Origin: Saccharomycopsis fibuligera x Saccharomycopsis cf. fibuligera
Taxonomy: Eukaryota; Ascomycota; Saccharomycetes; Ascoideales; Saccharomycopsidaceae
Reading direction: 5' to 3'
Length of the DNA: 64,000 nucleotides
NCBI GenBank assembly: GCA_001936135.1
Contig: CP012817.1
Coordinates: forward strand, 3,658,001-3,722,000
In this document: piece by piece, positions 54,201 through 62,000 of the stretch
How the letters are laid out: each line of letters starts with the position of its first letter
Numbering within the stretch: the stretch's first letter is position 1
Program-made: the position numbers and the translations under genes
Notes under the pieces: generated by a model
The model's input: only the letters and a program-made list of their open reading frames with translations
What the model was told of the DNA's origin: nothing
The model's database searches: none

Positions 54201-55533
54201 GCCTTTATTTCCTGAACTCAGTGATCCAAAGTACCAAAATTACAAAAAAATTAAAGATGCCAAAAAAGCAGAGAAATTACCAGTGGTTGCAGTGGATGCT
54301 GATAATACCACTGATGAGGAAAAGGCGAAAGAAGCCGACAAGTTAAGACACAAAGAATTGAAGCAACAATATAAAAATGATGTAAGACTTAGAAATTTTG
54401 TTAAAATCAAACTTAGCACCTTGATGGAATTCTTCAAAGCACGTTATAAAAGATTCAAGAAACCAGTGATTCCACTTCAACAGCTTGCACATCTTTTTGA
54501 GCCAGCTTTGTACAATCCCGAAGAACCACCACAATATACCAAGGATGGCGATATGATTCTCGATACATATACTGGCAAGAGATACTATAACATGGAACTT
54601 GACACAATTGAAGAAAGACTTTGGAACGGGTACTATTCAGAGCCAAAACAGTTTTTGAAGGACATTGAGATGATTTATTTGGATGCCAAGACTTCTGATG
54701 ATCGTGAGAGGTCAGTTAAAGCTAGTGAACTTTTTGTGAATGCGCAAGTCAGTATTGAAGAACAATTCACAGCTGAAACTTTAGAACAATGTAAAAATAT
54801 GAGAAAAAGGGAAATACAGAAGCAAAAGGAGTATGAGGCAAAAGTTAGGGAAATTGAAAGCAAGGCTATTACTGTTAGTGCCCCAGTAGGCACCATTACT
54901 GAAGCTTTAGCAGGAGAAAGTAACGCTAATGCTAATGGTAGTGGTAATACAGAAGAGAAAGACGCAAAGTTGAATAATGCCAAAGAGGAAAAACAGACAA
55001 TAGTAGAGAATGGCAAAGAAAATGATGAGAATGCTAATGGTCTTGATTCTGATGGCTCTAAAGACGTGCCAATGAGGGACAGCATAACATGTGCAAGCCG
55101 CAAGGTAGAAAATGCAAAGATTACCACAACTGAACTAAATGGTGAGCCTCAGTTAAAGAATAATCAGAAACACAAAGAAAAAGGTGCTGAAGGCGATGAA
55201 GATAACGAAAATAACAACAAAAAGTCAAACAAAACACTTCGTGAGAAATTTTCAGAAGAAGATTTTGCACAATATGAAGAATTTGTGAAAGAACAAGAAA
55301 GAAACAAGAATCGTTCAGTTGAGCTCGACGAAAAACATTTTGAACAAACTAAAAACAAATTAATCAGCTCAACAGAAAATTTCACCATTGAAAATTTAGA
55401 ACTTGTAAACTCTCTTATTAGTGAAGTTATTTGGCAAAATAGAAATAAATGGAACCGTAATGAGGTTTTGAAACTGATTGATAAGAAGATTGATTATGCA
55501 GTCAAAGTCATTGGCAAGAGCGCAAAACATTGA
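51298..55533 (+). CDS. YTA7: AAA-ATPase with bromodomain, Yta7/ATAD2 family
   Basis: Chromatin-boundary ATPase that lowers histone H3 density and controls histone genes. 1411 residues. Residues 1-~300 are acidic and Arg/Ser-rich, with many Asp/Glu runs. AAA1 at about 460-740 is intact: Walker A GPPGTGKT at ~505, Walker B IIFFDEID at ~565, and Arg fingers in RRPGRFDRE. AAA2 (~790-950) is degenerate: GRPGMGQ replaces the Walker A Lys (~820) and the Walker B acids are missing (LFIPTLEIW), as known for this family. A bromodomain at about 1045-1170 reads IEMIYLDAKTSDD where canonical domains have YN, so the acetyl-lysine Asn is absent, also typical of Yta7. The C-terminal ~250 residues are charged. 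It converges on ARC35. Confidence 0.96.
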   Translation: MPSSRKRHSSSTRDGSKRVRNDSADNDDDDEKVVVAGTHKLRSRSQSVSYREPEDDEDDFLNDDESDMDEDDKNAANLANGVADENQEDGSYTDNDNDDNDNDQSLARNVKIKIPRKSLNNKTIDDDEDEDRDIGSGNNENNDNDEDEDDEEKILYNSRSTRTRGRLTRRLSAGNLDDDDEYVESEDEEAYHSEEDNYSDGSDYERARAREEDKNFIVDDEEDRVKRTRTRRASRRSKNQRRSGKSRSRRLTRNRSSAAPSDSDESYKEDADDGIDDGIDENSLQEELEDLKTTPEASPPRKNLRERNKNINYQLPPPLPDNSNIDDIFTSAPAASFDISKQPTRKIPKFSNGFNKGLFPVAGPFGGNDIVPIFGSNLRPEVNMSGNGMNLNDSSSSEDEFVTRPYDPALGTTIPASGSANGNANNSFKTPQLMDNTGANKAKKKKNSMADSDPLGIDTSIDFSSVGGLDNYIDQLKEMVALPLLYPEVYAKFSITPPRGVLFHGPPGTGKTLMARALASSCSTEDRKITFFMRKGADCLSKWVGEAERQLRLLFEEAKNKQPSIIFFDEIDGLAPVRSSKQEQIHSSIVSTLLALMDGMDNRGQVIVIGATNRPDAIDPALRRPGRFDREFYFSLPDLNARTTILNIHTKKWHPTLPESLINKLAALTKGYGGSDIRALCTEAALNSIKRRYPQIYDSNKKLLINPDEIKVSEADFMHALDKIVPSSARSTSNPSNPLPEHLEPLLKHNYDKIIKKLNQLVSHKNKDNVIDFDGDSSDEDENGKIEQQQLEETFGLSKHDLLKKFESSRVFKPRLLISGRPGMGQKYFGSAILNYLEGFQVQSLDLGTIFSESGRTPEATIIQMFLEARRNQPSILFIPTLEIWLRSVPESAKSTLEGLLRSLSSSERVLLLGLCEIDEDNEEDDELRYELARFFGLGNLNNFTIKIPDTKQREQFFKYLWAFLQTKPLFPELSDPKYQNYKKIKDAKKAEKLPVVAVDADNTTDEEKAKEADKLRHKELKQQYKNDVRLRNFVKIKLSTLMEFFKARYKRFKKPVIPLQQLAHLFEPALYNPEEPPQYTKDGDMILDTYTGKRYYNMELDTIEERLWNGYYSEPKQFLKDIEMIYLDAKTSDDRERSVKASELFVNAQVSIEEQFTAETLEQCKNMRKREIQKQKEYEAKVREIESKAITVSAPVGTITEALAGESNANANGSGNTEEKDAKLNNAKEEKQTIVENGKENDENANGLDSDGSKDVPMRDSITCASRKVENAKITTTELNGEPQLKNNQKHKEKGAEGDEDNENNNKKSNKTLREKFSEEDFAQYEEFVKEQERNKNRSVELDEKHFEQTKNKLISSTENFTIENLELVNSLISEVIWQNRNKWNRNEVLKLIDKKIDYAVKVIGKSAKH

Positions 55534-55838
55534 ATTCACGTGGAAATTTCTGCGCATTTCAAAAGCAGACATTTTTCTGTCAGGTTAGTATTGCTTATTT
55601 TCTTTTACACTCTTCTGTTTTTTAACTTGATATAAATAATGTATAATAGTCGTTTTCTTTCGAATACAACAATAGTTATTTTATTTTTCATTATACATAA
55701 AGCGTGTGTGCTACAAAACAAAATAAGAAACGCGCAAAATAAAAATAAAAATAAAAATAAATGAAACTAGATGTAGCTAGTAGCTAGCTAATAATGAAAA
55801 CACAAAATTAAATAAATACCAAAACCTACAACCCAAAA
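55534..55838. other. Short convergent gap, YTA7 / ARC35
   Basis: 305 bases of AT-rich 3' flank with AAATAAAAATAAA repeats near 55740 and a CACGTG at 55537-55542 just past the YTA7 stop. Confidence 0.6.
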
Positions 55839-56849
55839 TCAACTTCTAGCAAATCTTCTACCACTAGCGGTTTTTCTTTCCAATTCTTTTTCATCTTGGT
55901 CAGGTTTAGCTCTATTTAAGATTTTCAAATATTCTAACACTCTCTTTCTCATTCTTGAGTGCAAATAAGCTTTAGAACATTTTATATGATAATGGAAATA
56001 AGTTCTGAATAATTGGATTTGAGAAATTGTGTTTTCTCTCTTTTGTGGAACCAAATGTCTTGGAAAAAGAACAAATGTAGTAAATCCCTTTTCATATTTG
56101 GAGCTAGCAGCTTGTCCGTATTGAAAGTTTTTGAATTCTGGCAAATGTCTCAATTCTAATGGAGGCTCATGTGGCGAGAATAACACTTGTGGGGCATTCT
56201 GCACTGATCTTTTTCTGGCATCAACGAATTCTTGCAAAAACACATTGCCAAATATTTTGTCAGTTTCATCTTTGAACAAAGCGGTGAAAATAACAGTGAC
56301 TCTGTCATTGGATGGTTTGATGTAAATGGTTTCATCATCTCTGTAATTTATAACGGAAATGACTTCAGTGGTGTCTTCTTCGGGAGCATATAAGTCAATA
56401 TTCTTCTCAGTGGCTTCTCTAGCTAAGACATCATATCTCTTGAATGCTTTGTCAAATGGTGCAGCAAGAGCGTTTCTTTTCAAAAGTGAGAATTTCTCAA
56501 TTAATTGGTTTACTTCTTCCTGAGGTAAGTTCTTCAATTGGTCTAAATCGATGTAGATGGAGAAGTTATAGCCTGATTCAGGTTGATCGAGAATTTGATA
56601 CACGTTCAAATCATTGTAAACATCTTTCAAATAATTGATAACGTCACCATATTGTTTTAAATCATTAAAACACTTCAAGTAGATTGATAACACAACTTTG
56701 GACTTTTCAGATGGATCAGGGGTGGAAATGTGGAATAATGTATTGTCAAAGTCAGAAACAATTCTGTCAATGGAGACTTGTTTTTCTGCAGTGAACAACT
56801 CAGTTAATGTTTTTTCAAGCGACAAATTAGAGTATTCAAGGTTCAACAT
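55839..56849 (-). CDS. ARC35: Arp2/3 complex subunit 2 (p34/35)
   Basis: One of the two core subunits that hold Arp2/3 together for branched-actin nucleation and endocytosis. The start is the ATG at 56849-56847, giving 336 residues and beginning MLNLEYSNLSLEKTL, in line with S. cerevisiae Arc35 (MLHLQPQNL); the frame extends to a TTG 11 codons upstream that is unlikely to be used. Family blocks are visible: IDRIVSDFDNTLFHIST near 30, NYRDDETIYIKPSNDRVTVIF, FLQEFVDARK, FSPHEPPLEL and the long C-terminal helix HYHIKCSKAYLHSRMRKRV. It is a single-exon gene. A TCACGTGA lies 174 bases upstream. Confidence 0.95.
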   Translation of the reverse strand: MLNLEYSNLSLEKTLTELFTAEKQVSIDRIVSDFDNTLFHISTPDPSEKSKVVLSIYLKCFNDLKQYGDVINYLKDVYNDLNVYQILDQPESGYNFSIYIDLDQLKNLPQEEVNQLIEKFSLLKRNALAAPFDKAFKRYDVLAREATEKNIDLYAPEEDTTEVISVINYRDDETIYIKPSNDRVTVIFTALFKDETDKIFGNVFLQEFVDARKRSVQNAPQVLFSPHEPPLELRHLPEFKNFQYGQAASSKYEKGFTTFVLFPRHLVPQKRENTISQIQLFRTYFHYHIKCSKAYLHSRMRKRVLEYLKILNRAKPDQDEKELERKTASGRRFARS

Positions 56850-57423
56850 ATTTGCTGTTACGTGGTTTTTTTCTGGTTTCAAAGCGTTATTTGAGTTTCG
56901 CCTAAATTTGCGTGTAACTATCTATCTCACTGTTAACGTTTTCATTGGTCTCTGGCAAGTGATTAAGTACAGCTATTTCAATTTCTTGTGGCAGCATTTA
57001 GACAGCTTTGGCTCAATCTGGGTCACGTGATATATTATCAAAACACCCGCTATTTTGGTATCCGTATAGAAATTTCTGTATAGATAGTTAGACTTAAGAA
57101 ACGTTTTATCTTATGTTTACTATGTGTGATTATCTGCAAGAAATAGGCTTTTCAAGTCATGCAGCGGTAGAGTAGGTAATAAAACAAAACAAGTTTTTTG
57201 AAGCAAATTTAAAGGAAGAAAAAAAAGTTATTTTTTTTTTTTCAAAAAAAGGCGGGAAAGATAGTAGCATAGACTAACCGGCACATCACACTACCATGCA
57301 AACTAATCGGGTTATGTGTTGTGCTTTCCATAAAATCTATCATACAAAACATAAATACTGTGACAGCTTGGCTTTTCTTTAAGAGAACTATGATCAAGAA
57401 ATGTAAACAATATTTTTTTTTTT
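56850..57423. other. Intergenic: ARC35 promoter and ACP1 3' flank
   Basis: 574 bases with a TCACGTGA palindrome at 57023-57030 and short A/T runs near 57230 and 57415. No gene was recognised. Confidence 0.6.
57023..57030. promoter_or_regulatory. TCACGTGA palindrome upstream of ARC35
   Basis: An exact 8-base palindrome with a CACGTG core, 174 bases before the ARC35 ATG; another bHLH/Cbf1-type candidate in this window. Confidence 0.45.
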
Positions 57424-57964
57424 TTACACAGCATCAGGCTGAGCTGCAATAAAGTCAATAGCTTGTTGGACACTCTTGATTTCATCTGCTTCTTGGTCAC
57501 CAATACTAATGGAAAACTCTTCTTCAATTGCCATCACGACTTCAACCACATCCAATGAGTCGAGACCCAAGTCTTTGGTAAAGTTAGCTTCTGGAGCGAT
57601 CTTAGATTTATCTTGCACCTATAATAAGAATACTCGGTTAGTAAAAATGTAAATGAACAATGCATGATCAGGATACGATAGGGCAAATTGATTTGCATGC
57701 CTTTAAGTCTGAAACTTTTCATTTACATACCTTATCGAAACCTTCCAAAAGTTCAATAACTCTTTCTGCGATAAGTTCTTTGGTGAGTTCTGGAGCATGA
57801 GAGTAAAATCTCACTGATCTGAGTTTAACGGCATTAAATCTGTTACTCTGAACATTGAAAATAGAGGCTCTGGAGACTTGAGGTAAAACAGCCCTGGTGG
57901 TGTTGAAACGCGCAGCGGAAATAGCTGAAGTTTTCAAAGATCTAGCCAAAACTGAACGAAACAT
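57424..57964 (-). CDS. ACP1: Mitochondrial acyl carrier protein (two exons)
   Basis: Acyl carrier for mitochondrial type II fatty acid and lipoate synthesis, also a cofactor of LYR-protein complexes. Exons are rebuilt: complement(57731..57964), 78 codons, and complement(57424..57618). The 112-base intron has GTATGT, TACTAAC and ATTATAG. Total is 142 residues, typical for the precursor. Residues 1-~52 are a basic presequence. The ACP fold begins at SHAPELTKELIAERVIELL. The phosphopantetheine-site Ser is residue 99 in LGLDSLD, followed by VVEVVMAIEEEF. The second exon alone starts at GTG, not ATG, confirming the splice. It is divergent from the mitochondrial S12 gene. Confidence 0.95.
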
Positions 57965-58306
57965 TCTTGTCTAATCTATTGTATGAAAGTTAATGTGTTG
58001 ATGTAATGTGAGTGCTAATCAGTTGGAGTAGATAGCGACCGTGTGCTCTGTAGTCTTTACGGCGTTTTTTTAGTGATTGTTTTTTTGCGCTTTTCCATAG
58101 GCCAATTTCAATGCCCCCGGAAATTAGGGCGGGTTACATATATATCTCCATGCAAATTCGATCAGGATTCTTAACCTCTGCGAAAAATGAAAAATCGGCA
58201 TAAATCAAAAAGATAAAAAAAAATAATAGAAACATCAAAGCGAGGTGAAGAAACAGACAGTACAAGTGGTAAAAAGTCAAATTAATAATCCTATACAGAC
58301 ATTAAA
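57965..58306. other. Divergent promoter region of two mitochondrial genes (ACP1 / MRPS12)
   Basis: 342 bases. A CCAAT at 58102-58106 lies near the middle, about 140 bases from ACP1 and 205 from MRPS12. HAP-complex control of both is a plausible inference. Confidence 0.6.
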
Positions 58307-58840
58307 ATGTTACGTTTTGGCTTAAAAAATTTGCTTTACAGCGGAATGAGCACTAAGTCTGTTGTGCAGAGTTCCACCTCTAAATTAGCTTCGAACCAGG
58401 TATCTGTATCATCAATTTTTAACAACCAAGCATCAATAATAAATAACTGTCAAAAGAGACATGCTACGCTAAACCAGATCAAAAGAGGTTCCATAAAGCC
58501 AGAAAAAAAAAATGTTTCCATGTCCCCAGACTTGGACGTTTGTCCTATCAGAAAAGGTGTGGTGTTGAGAGTGATGGTCTTGAAGCCAAAAAAGCCAAAT
58601 TCCGCACAAAGAAAAGCTGCTAGAGTGAGACTTACAAATGGTAATGTTGTTAGCGCATATATCCCTGGTGAAGGTCATAATGCTCAGGAGCATAGTGTGG
58701 TATATGTAAGAGGTGGTAGATGCCAAGATTTGCCTGGTGTAAAGTACCATATGGTTAGAGGTGCTATGGATCTAGCAGGTGTTGTCAATAGAATCACTTC
58801 AAGAAGTAAATATGGGGTAAAAAAGCCAACCAAGGATTAG
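58307..58840 (+). CDS. MRPS12: Mitochondrial ribosomal protein uS12m
   Basis: S12 of the mitochondrial small ribosomal subunit, part of the decoding centre. 177 residues. Residues 1-~50 are a basic, Ser-rich presequence ([14 protein letters not shown]...). The S12 core begins at [11 protein letters not shown]. The universal motif [15 protein letters not shown] near 96-110 is exact, as are [18 protein letters not shown] and [15 protein letters not shown]. The tail [13 protein letters not shown] is canonical. The ATG at 58307 follows ATTAAA and is the first in frame. No CTG codon was noticed. Shares a promoter region with ACP1. Confidence 0.95.
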   Translation: MLRFGLKNLLYSGMSTKSVVQSSTSKLASNQVSVSSIFNNQASIINNCQKRHATLNQIKRGSIKPEKKNVSMSPDLDVCPIRKGVVLRVMVLKPKKPNSAQRKAARVRLTNGNVVSAYIPGEGHNAQEHSVVYVRGGRCQDLPGVKYHMVRGAMDLAGVVNRITSRSKYGVKKPTKD

Positions 58841-59064
58841 AGGTCTTGCATTGTTTATCAGACAAATAATTCTTGTAAATATATAATGTCGCGCTGTGAA
58901 AGTTTACTGCGTAGTTCATTATAAATGTAAAAACTTTGGGTATATTAAAAACTCTAGAAATAAAATGCAATCTATAACGCCATCTAGGTCTGAAAAAAAA
59001 AAAAAAAAATGAATAAATGAATATCAAAAAATTAACATAATCAAAGGAAAAAAGAAAACTTGGC

Positions 59065-62000
59065 TCAAAATTCATCAAGTTTATTAGCAACGTTGACTAC
59101 AGTCTTTGCAATATCTTTGCTCTTTTCGATATTCAAAATTGACTCAACATCATTACTCATTCCAATCCAATTTGGTGGTTGAATCAAAGGTAAAGCATCA
59201 ATCCACATCTTATAAGCCTCGATGCTTCTGCCTTCAGGCGGAAAAAGTGCTTGATCCTTAAAGGCTTCATTTTCAATCAAATTGAAATTGCCATCGAAAG
59301 CATTTGAGTTGAAAATTGATGCTGTCAACTTGAGCAATTCGGTAAAGTCATCCTCATTGTCCACTTTACCACCATAAGCCACTTTTCCAATCATATACCG
59401 TAGTTCTTCCCAAGGAATCGAGTCTGGGGACACATTCACTCTACCAGATGAGATTTTATCAATGACTCTATCAATTATACTAATGCTAAGTTCAAAATCA
59501 GTATTGTTAAAATCATGAGATGATTTCCATCCAATAGGAATAAATCTGGATCTTTCTTGCACAACAGAATGGAACCATGAAAGCAAAAAGTATAAATGTC
59601 TTCTTTCCACAGGAAGCTGTTCCAACTTTGATTCTGGAATGCTATTGAAAGCATCGCGAAGAGCAGTCTTCAAGCCTGGAGTACTTTCAAATACTAACAC
59701 GTATGATGATCTTAACAATGTTGTAGGAATCTCAGAGGTTAGTGAACAGGTTAATAATATTCTAAAATTTTGACTAGCAGTGATAGTACTCAATTGCTTG
59801 CTCAAATAGCCCAACCAAGAGGGAGCCATTTGCGCATTTTGAATTAACACCCAGTATCCTTCTTTGTTTGCTTTTCGAATTTCTTGGTTAGCAATATCAA
59901 TGGCCTCAGAAGAGCCCATAGCAACAGTCACCAAGTTGACATGTTTGGCAGTAGCTATAGCTTTAACTCTGAAGGTTGGATCATAACCTTCGGATGAACT
60001 AAGAATTATTGGAGTAGTGGAACTGGTATATTCCATAAAAACATTATCCACATCGTCATCATCAGCAAATATATCAAGACCAGTCAAAGGCTGGCAGATA
60101 TTGTTCAATGAGGAAATAAAAGAAGCGGGGTTTGACTGTAGTTGAAAAATTGCTTGGAGCAATGGTTTCAAATCATGGAGTTCATTCCCATTGACGATGG
60201 TTGGTACATCAAAGAGATCGTTAAAAGCAATCTCATTATGTGAGTTCCTAAAATTATCGAGCTTATCTTGAGGGATCTTAAATTGGGACAAACATTTAAT
60301 AATTATAGGTTTAATTTCAGAAGGCTTTTTATAAACTGTTTCCAACAAGCTTTGTGCATTTTCAAATGCATGGTTACCATACATTGATTGTAGGTACACC
60401 AACAATAAGCTAAGGCCCAACACAGGTCTATCTTTCTGTTTTAAACTAATAGATGTTCTCTTAAAAACTTCACCGTATAGGTGCTTGATGTAAAATCTGA
60501 CACCAACATCAGCCTTATCTTGACGAGCTAGAATATAATTAAAGATATCGAAAAAATAGTCCAAAGAATACTGGTATAAATTATTGACGTAGTTGAATGA
60601 GTGTAATATCGAGAAAATTGTCGAGGAGTGAACCGCTAGTAAGCGATACTTTTCAGAAACTTTCTCAACAGTTGCCATAACATTTGCAGCTTCCTCTATT
60701 TTAGTCAGGATAACCTTAGATTCCTGTTTAAGATTCTCTAAAGTAGCAATGAGCTCGTCATTGTCTAATATATTACCAGTACTACTACTCAATGAGACCA
60801 ATAAATCATCTTCGAGCTTCCGCAAGTGTGCTTTGTACTCCCCGTTCAATTTGATCAAATTTTGACGCTTCTCTTCAACTTCAGGTTCTTTTTCAAGCAA
60901 AGTCAAATTCAAGACTTTATTTTCTAAACTACTCTTGGTAGTAGTAAAGTTTACTATTGTTGTTCTTCCAGCAATGTGCGGAGGAACTTTGATATGTGGA
61001 TTTTTGGTATGCAAATACAATTTGAAGTTTTGTGCACAGTCAATTTCCTGGCCATTAAGTTTAAGCAATGACCTTCCACCGGCATTTGAATACTCCTTTT
61101 TCAAAATGCTACTAATGACAGGATCAAAGAATTCAGCATCCTCAATAAGGATGGAATTACCAAACCTTAAAGCATTTTCCACTTGCTTGATAAAACCTTT
61201 GTCCAAGAAACTTGTTATGGTCAACTTTTTTGGGGATATAGTATTACCAAGAACCTCTATCATTTTGCCCGAAGGGTCTATTAAAAATGGGAAAGTTTTG
61301 CAATCTTTAATCAAAATCATATTTTCAACAAGAAGGTCGTCATTTGCAAGTCCATTCTCCTGCCATGAAAGTATTTCTCTTGGATTTGATAAAAACTCAG
61401 CTATGAGAAGATTGGGGTCAAATATAATATCTTTTTCTGAGAGAATGTTTTTCCAAAGTTTCATCATATGAGATCTTGATTTTTGATCATAATAGCCTGC
61501 ATAACTCAAAAACGCAGCAGACAAAATACAATTTCCAGGCAAATGTAACCTTTCGCTGTTAAAGCTAACCTTTGACCATCTATTTCTTTCTTGCGTCAAA
61601 CTTTCCATTAGTGCCATACTTCTTTTCACCTTGCTTTCCACAGATTTCATTTCAACTTTAATATTTTCAATCTCTCTGATAAGCAAGCTGTAGTTCTCTT
61701 TATATTGTTCTATACTCTCTTGAAGTTCAGCAAGCATTTCATTTATAGCATACACTTTTGCTTTATTTTCCCTTGCAGACTCTTCAAGAGCAAAGACCTC
61801 GTTCTGCAATGGATCAACCTGTTCTAAAACTGCAGAATATTTCACCTGTGCCTCAATCCAAGCCAACAATGGACCACAAGCTTTACTTGCCCTACTTACA
61901 GTTGCAAGATTGAAGCCGGGTTTTGCAAAGTAATGATTATCAAGATAACTTCTAGCCTGTGGCGAAATGTTATTTTCAAAATTTAGGATGCTAATTATAA

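Noticed and set aside
51298-55533. Loss of function in YTA7 because AAA2 and the bromodomain lack key residues
   Set aside because: These degenerate motifs are normal for the Yta7 family, so they are not evidence of a pseudogene.
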